A stretch of DNA of 64,000 nt from Sphingobium arseniciresistens. GTDB lineage: Bacteria > Pseudomonadota > Alphaproteobacteria > Sphingomonadales > Sphingomonadaceae. This document shows positions 35,532 to 44,607 of the stretch, in pieces (position 1 is the stretch's first letter; every line of letters begins with the position of its first letter). The notes under the pieces were generated by a model. The model saw nothing but the letters and a program-made list of their open reading frames with translations. It searched no databases and was not told where the DNA came from. The position numbers and the translations under genes are program-made. The DNA is taken from NCBI GenBank assembly GCA_029167225.1, contig JARFNK010000001.1, forward strand, positions 124,001 to 188,000, in the 5' to 3' direction.

Positions 35532-36656
35532 ATGTTCGCCAAACATGCGTTCTTCAGTGGCCTCGCGGCCCTCGCTTCGGTGATGGCCGTGCCCGTCTCG
35601 GCAAAACCGGTGACGGATTGCCCGCTGCGCGACATGCCCTTTTCCGCCGCTTCGCCGCTGATCGACGTGCTGCTCAGCCCGGCGGCGCGGGCCGTGCTGG
35701 ACAAGGCGGTGCCCGGCCGGTTCACTAACCTGCCCTCGCAATTTGCCGGAACCCAGCCCCCGACCTTTGCCGCGATCCTCTCGCTCCGCGAAGCCGCCGG
35801 TTTCCTGCAGATCAAGGACGACACGCTCGCAACAATCGACACCGAATTGCGTGCCCTGCCGGTGACGGCCGCCGACAAGGCGGCGCGGTGCGCGCGCTAT
35901 GACAATGACGTGCCGAAATTCGCGCTGCCCGCCGGCCGGCCGAAGCTGCTGCTGTTCGAGAAGATCAACGGCTTCCGCGACGGCCCCTCGGTGGATGCGG
36001 CGCGGGCGAGCCTGGAGGCCATGGCCAGGCGAAAGGGCTGGGCGATGGTCGTCACCGAGAAGGGCGGCGCATTCAATCCCGCGACACTGCGCCAGTTCGA
36101 CGCCGTCATCTGGAACAATGTGAGCGGTGACGTGCTAACGCTGGCACAGCGGCGCGCGCTCCAATCCTATGTCGAGGGCGGCGGCGGCTTCGTCGCGATG
36201 CATGGCTCCGCCGGCGATCCGGTCTATTTCTGGGACTGGTATGCCGACACCCTGATCGGCGCCCGGTTCAAGGGCCATCCGCAAGTCCCCCATTTCCAGG
36301 AAGCCCGCATCGCCGTGAACGAAGCGCATCCGCTGGCGAAGGCCCTGCCGAAAGAATGGCGGATGACCGACGAATGGTATTCGTTCAAGACCAACCCGCG
36401 CGCCGCCGGCGCCAACATCGTGCTGACGCTGGACGAAAGCACTTATCAGCCCGTCGGCATGATGAACCAGGATCTGCGCATGGGCGATCATCCGCTGGCG
36501 TGGACCAACTGCGTGGGCAAGGGACGCATGTTCTATTCCGCAATCGGCCACATGCCCGAAACCTATGGCCAACCGCAGCATGTCGCCTTGCTGGAAGACG
36601 CCATCACATGGGCATCTGACCGGCGGACCTCTTGTGCAGCCGGGGGCAAGCGCTAA
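35532..36656 (+). CDS. ThuA-domain exported protein
   Basis: A 374-residue protein with a signal peptide (AFFSGLAALASVMAVPVSA), a small module at ~32-100 shared with the 99-residue protein at 29866, and a ThuA/trehalose-utilisation domain (LLLFEKINGFRDG, DAVIWNNVSGDVL, GGGGFVAMHGSAGD, GKGRMFYSAIGHMPETY). ThuA-domain proteins are class-I-glutamine-amidotransferase-like and frequently accompany GMC dehydrogenases in pathways that process 3-keto-sugars. It lies 46 bp after the GMC gene. Its exact reaction is unknown. Confidence 0.87.
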   Translation: MFAKHAFFSGLAALASVMAVPVSAKPVTDCPLRDMPFSAASPLIDVLLSPAARAVLDKAVPGRFTNLPSQFAGTQPPTFAAILSLREAAGFLQIKDDTLATIDTELRALPVTAADKAARCARYDNDVPKFALPAGRPKLLLFEKINGFRDGPSVDAARASLEAMARRKGWAMVVTEKGGAFNPATLRQFDAVIWNNVSGDVLTLAQRRALQSYVEGGGGFVAMHGSAGDPVYFWDWYADTLIGARFKGHPQVPHFQEARIAVNEAHPLAKALPKEWRMTDEWYSFKTNPRAAGANIVLTLDESTYQPVGMMNQDLRMGDHPLAWTNCVGKGRMFYSAIGHMPETYGQPQHVALLEDAITWASDRRTSCAAGGKR

Positions 36657-36733
36657 GGCGATCGGGCATACCCGCGACCGGCGCGGGCGTGCCTGACGCC
36701 ACTATCAGCATGGAAGCTGGAACACGAAACAAC

Positions 36734-37414
36734 ATGACAAGGCCCGGCAAAGATGGAACGGCAGACGCTGCCCGTTCGCCGGGTCGCCGGGGTCGCCCCA
36801 CGGCAGAGCGCGTGGGCGAGATCGACACCGCCATCCGGCTGGCTGCACGGCAATGCTTCATCGATACCGGCTTCGATGCGACGCGGATGGAAGACATAGC
36901 GGCCACGGCGCAGGTTTCGAAGGGAACACTCTATGCGCGCTATGCCAGCAAGCAGTCGTTGTTCCGTGCCGTCGTTACAGACCTGCTCGAAAATCTGTCG
37001 GCGCGTGCGTCCCGGCAGGGTCATCTCATCCCGGAGGCGTTTGAACCCCGCATGCGCCATCATGCGCGCGTCCTGATCACCGTCTACAGCTGGAGCGACT
37101 ACACGCAAGTCACGCGCCTCATCCACGAGGCATCACGCAGCTTCCCGGAAATTCTGCATGTCTGGGAAGAGATGGGGACACGGCACTATATCGATTTTCT
37201 GGCCAGGGACATGGCCAGCGCGAGCAAGCTGCCGCCAGGTATCGGCGTCGACTGGACGCTCCTGGCCCACATCTTCCTGCACAGCATCGCCGGCTGGTAC
37301 AATCACCAGATCATGGCTGGAACGGTCTGCGAGCGGGAGACGGAAGCCCATTGCAACAAGGTGATCGGCGCGATCATGGCGATCATCGATGCCTCGCGTC
37401 CGCAGCTGAGCTGA
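36734..37414 (+). CDS. TetR/AcrR family transcriptional regulator
   Basis: A 226-residue regulator: basic N-terminal tail (RSPGRRGRPTAERVGEID), HTH at ~25-75 (AARQCFIDTGFDATRMEDIA, VSKGTLYARYASKQSLF) and an AefR-type C-terminal domain (LIHEASRSFPEILHVWEE). The starts at 36710 and 36734 are both possible; neither has a strong ribosome-binding site. It is the last plus-strand gene of the carbohydrate island and may regulate it or a distant target. Confidence 0.85.
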   Translation: MTRPGKDGTADAARSPGRRGRPTAERVGEIDTAIRLAARQCFIDTGFDATRMEDIAATAQVSKGTLYARYASKQSLFRAVVTDLLENLSARASRQGHLIPEAFEPRMRHHARVLITVYSWSDYTQVTRLIHEASRSFPEILHVWEEMGTRHYIDFLARDMASASKLPPGIGVDWTLLAHIFLHSIAGWYNHQIMAGTVCERETEAHCNKVIGAIMAIIDASRPQLS

Positions 37415-37493
37415 CCGGCCAGCCCGATCATCTTCCCATCCGCTGCGATGCCGGGACGTTTACCGAACCGCCACAGGCGTCCATTCGCCCGGA

Positions 37494-38393
37494 CTATGCG
37501 CCGACACCCTGCCGGGCGATTAGGAAATCCAGCAGCGCCTGGACGCGCGCCGGCCGCAGGCGGGAAGGCGGCGTCACCAGATGCAGACCGAAGGGCGGCG
37601 GCCGCCATTCGGGCAGGATTTCCACCAGCGTCCCATCCGCCAGATCATCGCCGACGATGAAATCCGGCAGCATTGCCACGCCCACGCCCTGCCGCAGGGC
37701 CGGGAGCATCGCTTCGCCGCTGTTGGTGAGCAGCCGCGGCTTCACCTGCACCACCACCTGCTGGCCGCCCGGTCCCTTCAGGCGCAGGACATCAGGCGTC
37801 GGAATATTGGTATAGCACAGATAGTCATGCTGGCCGAGATCGGAGGGGTGGGTCGGCGTCCCTCGCGCCGCCAGATAGGCGGGCGACGCAATGAAATGCG
37901 CCGAAACATCCGCCAGCCGCCGCGCGCGCAGCGAGCTGTCCGGCATGTCGGCGATCCGCAAGGTCGCATCCAGCCCCATCTCGACGATGTCGATGCGCTC
38001 GTCCGACAGGTGCAAATCCACGTTGACGCCGGGATATTGGATCATGAAATCCGCGAGCAGCGGCGCGATCCGCTTGAGACCGAAAGTCATCGGCGCGCCC
38101 AGACGCACGATACCGGTAAGGTCGGCGGTCTCGTCGCGCGCGGCCTCCTCGGCGGCGATGCCCTCGCCCATGATCCGCGCCGCATGATCCGCCAGTCGCT
38201 TGCCGCTTTCCGTCAGCGCCAGGCGGCGGCTGGTGCGGCTGAACAGGCTGGTGTCCAGATGCTGCTCCAGCCGGGTCACGGCCTTGGAAACGGTGGCCTT
38301 GGAGACGCTGAGCGCCCGCGCCGCGTCGGTGAAGCTGCGATGTTCCACCACGGCGGCGAACATCGCCCATGCTTCGAAATCCGGTAACCTCAT
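37494..38393 (-). CDS. LysR family transcriptional regulator
   Basis: A 299-residue LTTR. The winged HTH covers residues ~3-60 (FEAWAMFAAVVEHRSFTDAA, VSKATVSKAVTRLEQ), and the LysR substrate-binding domain follows from ~88. The ATG at 38393 gives a normal N-terminus; the frame to 38462 adds 23 unrelated residues. Divergent from the pirin gene across 126 bp, the usual arrangement for a regulator controlling pirin and quinone-reductase genes. Confidence 0.9.
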   Translation of the reverse strand: MRLPDFEAWAMFAAVVEHRSFTDAARALSVSKATVSKAVTRLEQHLDTSLFSRTSRRLALTESGKRLADHAARIMGEGIAAEEAARDETADLTGIVRLGAPMTFGLKRIAPLLADFMIQYPGVNVDLHLSDERIDIVEMGLDATLRIADMPDSSLRARRLADVSAHFIASPAYLAARGTPTHPSDLGQHDYLCYTNIPTPDVLRLKGPGGQQVVVQVKPRLLTNSGEAMLPALRQGVGVAMLPDFIVGDDLADGTLVEILPEWRPPPFGLHLVTPPSRLRPARVQALLDFLIARQGVGA

Positions 38394-38421
38394 GGAGAAA
38401 CAATCCGTTTCAATACTGCCT

Positions 38422-38432
38422 GTTTCGGAAAC
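38422..38432. promoter_or_regulatory. Candidate LysR-type binding site
   Basis: GTTTCGGAAAC is a short perfect inverted repeat in the divergent LysR/pirin promoter region. A second GTTTC half-site lies 15 bp upstream (38407-38411). The T-N(n)-A symmetry and position suit an LTTR site. Pattern only. Confidence 0.35.
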
Positions 38433-38519
38433 GATCCTGTCGACTATCTTGGCTGCATGCAAGGCGAAACCGCATCTCGCACAGGCAGATACGGCTTCCC
38501 CCCTTTAAGGATTTGGACG

Positions 38520-39236
38520 ATGGACAGCGCCACCCCCCGCGTCGATCGACGCAGCTTCGCCTCTCTGGGCCATGCCGACCATGGCTGGCTGGATGCGCGG
38601 CATCATTTTTCCTTCGCGGACTATCATGATCCGGCCCGCATGGGCTGGGGCGCGATCCGCGTGTGGAATGACGACAAGATCGCCTCGCGCTCCGGCTTCC
38701 CGCCGCACCCGCATGCGGACATGGAAATCATCACCTATGTCCGCACCGGCGCCATCACGCATCAGGACAGCCTGGGCAATCAGGGGCGCACGGCAGCGGG
38801 CGACATCCAGGTGATGAGCGCGGGCAGCGGCGTGCGCCATGCCGAATATAATCTGGAGGATGAGGACACCACGCTCTTCCAGATCTGGATCCAGCCCCGC
38901 GAGCGCGGCGGATCGCCCTGCTGGGGCGCCCGTCCCTTCCCGAGGGAGGCTCGTTCCGGCAAGCTCGTCGTGCTCGCCAGCGGCTTCTGCGAGGACAGGG
39001 AAGCCCTGCGCATCCGCGCCGATGCGCGCCTGCTCGGCGGAACGCTCAAGGCCGGCGAAAACGTGACGCATGAAAGTGCCGAGGGCCGCCACATCTATCT
39101 GGTCCCCGCGACCGGCCGCATTGCGATCGATGGACAGACGATCGAAACCCGCGATGGCGCGGCGCTGACCGGCGGCGCGCCCATCACCATCACCGCGATC
39201 GAGGACAGCGAGATCGTGCTGGTGGATAGCATATGA
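38520..39236 (+). CDS. Pirin family protein
   Basis: A 238-residue bicupin pirin (YhhW type). Metal ligands are visible in the N-terminal cupin: HPHADMEIITYV and SGVRHAEYN provide the His-His-His-Glu set. Some pirins are quercetin 2,3-dioxygenases; others act as redox sensors. The ATG at 38520 is used; the preceding in-frame sequence to 38457 is in the promoter region. WrbA follows 126 bp downstream. Confidence 0.9.
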   Translation: MDSATPRVDRRSFASLGHADHGWLDARHHFSFADYHDPARMGWGAIRVWNDDKIASRSGFPPHPHADMEIITYVRTGAITHQDSLGNQGRTAAGDIQVMSAGSGVRHAEYNLEDEDTTLFQIWIQPRERGGSPCWGARPFPREARSGKLVVLASGFCEDREALRIRADARLLGGTLKAGENVTHESAEGRHIYLVPATGRIAIDGQTIETRDGAALTGGAPITITAIEDSEIVLVDSI

Positions 39237-39362
39237 CGCCTTAGCCCTACCCCCAATACGCTCACCCCCTCGTCGCCCGCGCCACCTCCCCCCTCCCTGA
39301 ACCGGCGCGGGCGGCACCCCCGATCACGTTTCACACTCATGCATATGTAAAGGAGCATCATC

Positions 39363-39962
39363 ATGGCGAAAGTTCTGGTTCTCTATTATTCCACCTATGG
39401 CCATATCGAGACGATGGCGCAGGCCGTCGCGGAAGGTGCCCGCTCTGCCGGCGCGACCGTCGACATCAAGCGCGTGCCCGAGACCGTGCCCGAAGAGATC
39501 GCCCGCAAGAACCATTTCAAATATGATCAGGACGCGCCGATCGCGACCGTCGCCGACCTTGAGAATTACGATGCGATCATCGTCGGCACCGGCACCCGTT
39601 TCGGCCGCATGTCCAGCCAGATGGCGGCCTTCCTCGACCAGGCCGGCGGCCTGTGGGCACGCGGCGCGCTGAACGGCAAGATCGGCGGCGCCTTCACCTC
39701 GTCGGGCAGCCAGCATGGCGGCAATGAGACGACGCTGTTCTCGATCATCACCAACCTGTTCCACTTCGGCCTGACCATCGTCGGCCTCGACTATGGCCAT
39801 GCCGGCCAGATGGGTCATGAGATCGTCGTTGGCGGCGCACCCTATGGCGCCACCACCATTGCCGGTGGCGACGGCAGCCGCGCGCCCAGCGAGGCCGAAC
39901 TGGACGGCGCCCGCTATCAGGGCAAGCGCGTCGCCGAAGTCGCCATCAAGGTGCACGGCTGA
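39363..39962 (+). CDS. wrbA: NAD(P)H:quinone oxidoreductase WrbA
   Basis: A 199-residue flavodoxin-fold enzyme reducing quinones by two electrons with FMN. The FMN loop is [12 protein letters not shown], and the family signature [19 protein letters not shown] and [13 protein letters not shown] are intact. AAAGGAG precedes the start. With pirin and LysR it forms a quinone/oxidative-stress module, likely co-regulated. Confidence 0.96.
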   Translation: MAKVLVLYYSTYGHIETMAQAVAEGARSAGATVDIKRVPETVPEEIARKNHFKYDQDAPIATVADLENYDAIIVGTGTRFGRMSSQMAAFLDQAGGLWARGALNGKIGGAFTSSGSQHGGNETTLFSIITNLFHFGLTIVGLDYGHAGQMGHEIVVGGAPYGATTIAGGDGSRAPSEAELDGARYQGKRVAEVAIKVHG

Positions 39963-40156
39963 AGAAGACACGGCTGGGCCGCTCCGGCGACGTCTAGCCA
40001 TAGGAGCCCTGGGTCGCACCGGGCTCAGACCGGGGGGATGGCGTCGGCGCAGCGTGTGCCGGCGCCATCCTTTCCCGTCCCCTGCGTGGGTCTCGCCACG
40101 CGCATTCCCGCCGCTGCCCCCAATTATCGCGGCGGGAATGCACCGGGGGCTAGCAC

Positions 40157-41083
40157 CTATCCCTGCGCGAGGAAAACCCTGCGCGTGATCCGCGTGCGGG
40201 CGAGCAACCACCACAGGCTGAGCGGCAGGATGATCGCCATCGCCAGCAATGCAGGCTTTCCGGCATAGGGCGAAAGATAGTGGATTACCGGCACATGCAG
40301 GTACATGATCACCAGCGACGCCCGGCCGAGCAGGCGTAGCGGGGCCACATCCACCATCGGCAGCCGCGCCGCCCGCATGACGAGAAAGGAGATGGCGATG
40401 GCGCCCGCAATCGACGCGATCGGCCAGCCATAGTCGCCGGCCTTCATGTTGACGGCGGGAAACAGCAGCAGGCCCCCTGCACCGACACACAGCAGCGGCA
40501 GCAGATGCCATGGCCGCCACCCCCTCGCCCGCCATGCCGACCCTACCCAGAGCAGGAACAGCGCCATCGGCGCGCTCAGCAATCCCAGCGGCGAGACATG
40601 GGTCGCGATCCCCGCTGCATAGGCAAGGGCGAGACTGGTTGCCGCGATCCACAGCCATGGCCAGGCCAGCACATTGTGCCAGCGTGCCAGCAGCATGTTC
40701 TGCGCGATCCGCGCCGCGATGAGGCAGGGGACGAACCAGAACACAGTGAACGGCCCGCCCAGCCATGTCCCGCCCAGCAGCAGCAGCAGGATATCGTGCG
40801 GCCAGTCATGGAAGATCGGCCGATGCCCCCGCGCCCCTTCGATCCACAGGTCTGCCACCAGCACCAGCAGCAGATAGGCGGCATAGCCCGGCATCTGCTG
40901 CGCCACTTGCCGCCGCGCAAAGGCCAGCGGCGGACGGGAACGGGTGCAGAGCCAGCCGGACAGCAGGAAGAAGAACGGCATGTGGAAGGCATAGGCGAGG
41001 TGATGCAGCGCGCCGCGCGTCCACACATGGCCGATCACCACCGCGACGATGCCGATGCCGCGCGCCGCATCCACCCAGTCCAT
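40157..41083 (-). CDS. Acyltransferase 3 family membrane protein
   Basis: A polytopic membrane acyltransferase of about 308 residues (OafA/acyltransferase-3 family, which O-acetylates polysaccharides or similar). It starts with MDWVDAARGIGIVAVVIGHV, which contains the conserved family motif with the catalytic His, and continues with ~10 hydrophobic helices (HMPFFFLLSGWLC, FTVFWFVPCLIAARIA, SLVIMYLHVPVIHYL). The frame remains open to a GTG at 41278, which would add a 65-residue Ala/Gly/Pro-rich tail; I consider that less likely but cannot exclude it, since neither start has a strong ribosome-binding site. Confidence 0.82.
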   Translation of the reverse strand: MDWVDAARGIGIVAVVIGHVWTRGALHHLAYAFHMPFFFLLSGWLCTRSRPPLAFARRQVAQQMPGYAAYLLLVLVADLWIEGARGHRPIFHDWPHDILLLLLGGTWLGGPFTVFWFVPCLIAARIAQNMLLARWHNVLAWPWLWIAATSLALAYAAGIATHVSPLGLLSAPMALFLLWVGSAWRARGWRPWHLLPLLCVGAGGLLLFPAVNMKAGDYGWPIASIAGAIAISFLVMRAARLPMVDVAPLRLLGRASLVIMYLHVPVIHYLSPYAGKPALLAMAIILPLSLWWLLARTRITRRVFLAQG

Positions 41084-41359
41084 CCGCGCATCGACCGGGG
41101 CAAAGGGGCCGCAGGCGTCGGGGGTGGAGGCGGCGCAAGTTGCTGCAGGGGCAGATGCTGGCGCAGGTCCGGCCGCAGCTCCGGGCACGGATCGGGGTGC
41201 GCCGCCGGAGCTGCCGGGCATGGCCGAACCGCGCCGCGCTTCGCCCCCTGCCCCCTCCCCTGCCGATCCTGCCTTCACGCCACTTCCCCGATTGATGCCG
41301 AGTGCCTATAGCAACCGGGACCAACGTCAATTCTCCTCACATAAGGACCGACCCCGCCT

Positions 41360-42106
41360 GTGGCCCTGCTTTCCGAACGAGTGCTCTTCATCGATGGTGA
41401 GGCCATCATTATCGACAAGCCATCGGGCCTGCCGGTCGATCCCCCGCGCGACGGGTCGCTCAGCCTCGAAAATCATCTCGAGGCGCTGGCCTTCGGGTTC
41501 AAGCGCTGGCCGTTGGCGGTACACCGGCTTGACCGCGACACCAGCGGCTGCCTGCTGCTGGCGCGCAACCCCAAGGCGCACAAGCGCTTCACCGCCGCGT
41601 TCGAGGCGGGCACGGTCGAAAAAACCTATGTCGCCGTGCTGACCGGCGTGCCGGAAGCGGAAAGCGGCACGGTCGACCTGCCGCTGCACAAGGTTTCCAG
41701 CGAAGAGCGCGGCTGGCGCATGGTGCATGACCAGAAGCGCGGCAAGGCCGCCTCCACCCGCTGGCAGGTGCTGGCGACCAAGGGCGGCCGCGCGCTGGTC
41801 GCCTTCATGCCCGCCACCGGCCGCACCCACCAGATCCGCGTCCATGCGCTGGAGGGCCTGGGCTTCCCGATCGCCGGCGATCCCGTCTATGGCGACGGCA
41901 AGGGGCCGATGCTGCTCCATGCCCTCTCCCTCTCCATCCCCCGCGACGGCAAGCCGCCGGTCGCCGCGCGCGCGCCGCTGCCCGAGGCCTTTGCGGACGC
42001 CGTCTTCAGCCCCGACGATCTCGTGGCGCTTGGCGACATGCCCGCGAGCGAGCCCATCCTTGACGCAGCCGTCATCGACCGGGAGGATGGCGACGATGAT
42101 GCGTAA
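41360..42106 (+). CDS. RluA-family pseudouridine synthase
   Basis: A 248-residue stand-alone pseudouridine synthase. The catalytic aspartate is D58 in HRLDRDTSGCLLLAR; RTHQIRVHALEGLGFPIAGD and LLHALSLSIP are further family motifs. There is no S4 domain, so it resembles RluA/TruC/RluC-short proteins acting on 23S rRNA or tRNA; the target nucleotide cannot be fixed. The start is GTG 41360. It is followed after 27 bp by arfB, so both translation-related genes are probably co-transcribed. Confidence 0.9.
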   Translation: MALLSERVLFIDGEAIIIDKPSGLPVDPPRDGSLSLENHLEALAFGFKRWPLAVHRLDRDTSGCLLLARNPKAHKRFTAAFEAGTVEKTYVAVLTGVPEAESGTVDLPLHKVSSEERGWRMVHDQKRGKAASTRWQVLATKGGRALVAFMPATGRTHQIRVHALEGLGFPIAGDPVYGDGKGPMLLHALSLSIPRDGKPPVAARAPLPEAFADAVFSPDDLVALGDMPASEPILDAAVIDREDGDDDA

Positions 42107-42133
42107 GCGCACATACCGCTAGGGGCGCCGGCC

Positions 42134-42559
42134 ATGCCGCTGATCCATGTCACCCGGTCCATCAGCATCGACGAGGATGAGATCGAGGAAAGCTTCACCC
42201 GGTCGAGCGGCGCGGGCGGGCAGCATGTCAACACGACGGACTCCGCCGTGCTCCTGCGCTTCGACGTCGCCCGCTCGCCGGGGCTGCCGGACCTGGTGAA
42301 GACGCGGCTGGCCGACATTGCGGGATCGCGGATGACGCGAGAGGGCATATTGGTGCTGCGCAGCGAGGGATCGCGATCGCAGCTGCTCAACCGGCAGGAG
42401 GTGCGCGAGCGGCTGTTCGCGATGATCCGCGAGGCGACGATCATCCCCAAGAAGCGCCGCCCCACCAAGCCCAGCCGCGCCGCCAAGGCCCGCCGCGTCG
42501 ACGCGAAGAAGGCCCGCAGCGGCGTGAAGGCCGGGCGCGGCCGCGTATCGCACGACTGA
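42134..42559 (+). CDS. arfB: Alternative ribosome-rescue factor ArfB (YaeJ)
   Basis: A 141-residue class-I release-factor-like peptidyl-tRNA hydrolase. The catalytic GGQ is at residues 28-30 (SGAGGQHVNTTDSAVLL), and the basic C-terminal tail (KKRRPTKPSRAAKARRVDAK) is the part that enters the empty mRNA channel of stalled ribosomes. Downstream partner of the pseudouridine synthase; the next gene starts 44 bp later. Confidence 0.94.
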   Translation: MPLIHVTRSISIDEDEIEESFTRSSGAGGQHVNTTDSAVLLRFDVARSPGLPDLVKTRLADIAGSRMTREGILVLRSEGSRSQLLNRQEVRERLFAMIREATIIPKKRRPTKPSRAAKARRVDAKKARSGVKAGRGRVSHD

Positions 42560-42603
42560 CCGGCTTTTCCGCTCACCTGTCCAAGCCTTCACCGGATCGC
42601 CCC

Positions 42604-43296
42604 ATGCTCTCTCCCGTCATCTTCCTCCCCGGCCTGCTCTGCGACGCCACGCTTTGGCGCGGGCAGGTGGAGGATCTGGCCGATCTCGTCGCCCCCTTCG
42701 TCGCGGACCTGACGCTGGACGACAGCATCGCGGCGATGGCGGCACGCACATTGGCCGCCGCGCCGCCACGCTTCTCGCTGTGCGGGCTGTCGATGGGCGG
42801 CTATGTCGCCTTCGAGATCATGCGGCAGGCGCCCGAGCGGGTGGAGCGGCTCGCCCTGTTTTCCACCAGCGCCGCGCCGGACGACGACAGCCGCAGCAGT
42901 GAGCGACAGCGTGGCATGGCATCGCTGCGCCACGGGCGCTTCGTCGGCGTGACCAGCCGGCTGCTGAGCCAGCTCGTCCACCCGTCCCGCATCGACAGCC
43001 CGGAAGGCGAACAGGTGCAGGCGATGGCCAAGCGCGTGGGCAGCGCCGCCTTCCTGCGCCAGCAGCAGGCGATCATGACACGGGCGGACAGCCGCCCTTC
43101 GCTGTCGGCCATCCATGTCCCGACGATGGTGGTGGTAGGCGACAGCGACGTGCTGACCCCACCAAAGGCGTCCCGCACGATCCATGAAGGCGTCGCGGGG
43201 TCCAGCCTGCACATCCTTGAGGCCTGCGGCCACCTACCCGCCATGGAACTCCGCGCGCAGACCAGCGCCCTGCTGCGCGACTGGCTGGCGAGCTGA
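42604..43296 (+). CDS. Alpha/beta hydrolase
   Basis: A 230-residue alpha/beta hydrolase. The oxyanion segment is LPGLLCDATLW, the nucleophile is S63 in LCGLSMGGYVAF, a catalytic Asp lies in VVVGDSDVLTPP and the His in EACGHLPAMELR. Size and sequence suit a small esterase or BioH-like enzyme, but the substrate is unknown. Follows arfB by 44 bp on the same strand. Confidence 0.87.
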   Translation: MLSPVIFLPGLLCDATLWRGQVEDLADLVAPFVADLTLDDSIAAMAARTLAAAPPRFSLCGLSMGGYVAFEIMRQAPERVERLALFSTSAAPDDDSRSSERQRGMASLRHGRFVGVTSRLLSQLVHPSRIDSPEGEQVQAMAKRVGSAAFLRQQQAIMTRADSRPSLSAIHVPTMVVVGDSDVLTPPKASRTIHEGVAGSSLHILEACGHLPAMELRAQTSALLRDWLAS

Positions 43297-43395
43297 AGCG
43301 CCGGAGCGCGCGCAAGGGCGCCGCTTAACCCGCCCTTCACCATATCTTAGGGCTTTCGGTGGCATTTCTTTCCCTGGCATTTTCCGGGGACATAG

Positions 43396-44526
43396 ATGCG
43401 CCATTTCGCACCCGATCTTCTCACCATCCAGCCCGATCGCGCGCTGGAACTGACGGTGGTGATCCCGACACTCAATGAACGCGGCAATGTCGCCCGACTG
43501 TTCGAGCGGCTGGCCATCGCGCTCGCCGACATCGAATGGGAAGCGATGTTCGTCGATGACGGATCGCGCGACGGCACGCCCGACATCCTCACCGGCATGG
43601 CGCAGAGCGACCGCCGCATCCGCCTGATCCGTCGCTTCGGCCGGCGCGGCCTGTCCTCCGCGGTGATGGAGGGCATGTTCGCCAGCACCGCGCCGGTCGT
43701 CGCGGTGATAGACGCCGACCTGCAGCATGACGAGCGGATCCTGCCCGACATGCTGAAGGCCGTGACCGATGGCGGCCATGAACTGGCGGTCGGCACGCGC
43801 TATGCCAGTGGTGGCTCCATCGGCCAGTGGAACGCAGGCCGCGCCCGCATCAGCCGCGCCGCGACCCGCCTTGCCTCGGCCGTGGTCAAGACACCGCTCA
43901 GCGATCCCATGAGCGGCTTCTTCATGCTGCGCCGCGAGGTGCTGCTGGAAGCGGTGCCGCAGGTGTCCGGCATCGGCTACAAGGTGCTGCTGGACCTCGT
44001 CGCCTCCACCCCGCGCGCCTTGAAAGTCTCTGAAATCCCCTATGAATTCCGCACCCGCGACACGGGCGAGAGCAAACTCGACAGCCTTGTCGCGCTGGAA
44101 TATCTGGAACTGCTGCTGGAGAAATCCATCGGCCGCTGGATCCCCGTGCGCTTCATCATGTTCGGCACGATCGGCGCGCTCGGCCTTGGCGTCCACCTGA
44201 CGGTGCTGGCGCTGGCGACCGGGGCGCTCGGCCTGCGCTTCGACGTCGGCCAGACGATCGCCGTGCTGACCGCGATGACCTTCAACTTCGTGCTCAACAA
44301 CCGCCTCACCTATCGCGACCGGCGCCTGACCGGCTGGGGCTTCCTTGGCGGCCTCGCCAGCTTCTATGCGGTTTGCAGCCTTGGCGCCGTCGCCAATGTC
44401 GGCGTGGGCACCGCGCTGTTCGCCCGGCAGGAAAGCTGGTGGATGGCGGGCGCTGCCGGCGCGGTCGTCGGATCGGTGTGGAATTATGTGATGGGCAACC
44501 TCTTCACCTGGCGCAAGAAGCGCTGA
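43396..44526 (+). CDS. GT2 glycosyltransferase fused to GtrA-like membrane domain
   Basis: A 376-residue two-domain protein. Residues 15-235 form a family 2 glycosyltransferase of the dolichol-phosphate mannose synthase kind (VVIPTLNERGNV, FVDDGSRDGT, VIDADLQHDE). Residues ~250-370 are a four-helix GtrA-like domain (RFIMFGTIGALGLGVHLTV ... NFVLNNRLTYRD). Such fusions attach a sugar to undecaprenyl phosphate and flip it for cell-envelope glycan decoration. Sugar and acceptor unknown. Confidence 0.9.
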   Translation: MRHFAPDLLTIQPDRALELTVVIPTLNERGNVARLFERLAIALADIEWEAMFVDDGSRDGTPDILTGMAQSDRRIRLIRRFGRRGLSSAVMEGMFASTAPVVAVIDADLQHDERILPDMLKAVTDGGHELAVGTRYASGGSIGQWNAGRARISRAATRLASAVVKTPLSDPMSGFFMLRREVLLEAVPQVSGIGYKVLLDLVASTPRALKVSEIPYEFRTRDTGESKLDSLVALEYLELLLEKSIGRWIPVRFIMFGTIGALGLGVHLTVLALATGALGLRFDVGQTIAVLTAMTFNFVLNNRLTYRDRRLTGWGFLGGLASFYAVCSLGAVANVGVGTALFARQESWWMAGAAGAVVGSVWNYVMGNLFTWRKKR

Positions 44527-44542
44527 GACGTACCGGAACGGA

Positions 44543-44570
44543 GAAGGGCGGCCCAGATGGACCGCCCTTC
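44543..44570. terminator. Hairpin between convergent genes
   Basis: GAAGGGCGG and CCGCCCTTC form a perfect 9-bp stem 16 bp after the GT2 stop codon. There is no long T-run, but position between convergent genes suggests bidirectional termination. Confidence 0.6.
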
Positions 44571-44607
44571 CCCCTTGTGACATCGGAAATGCGTGGCAAT
44601 GCAGGCC

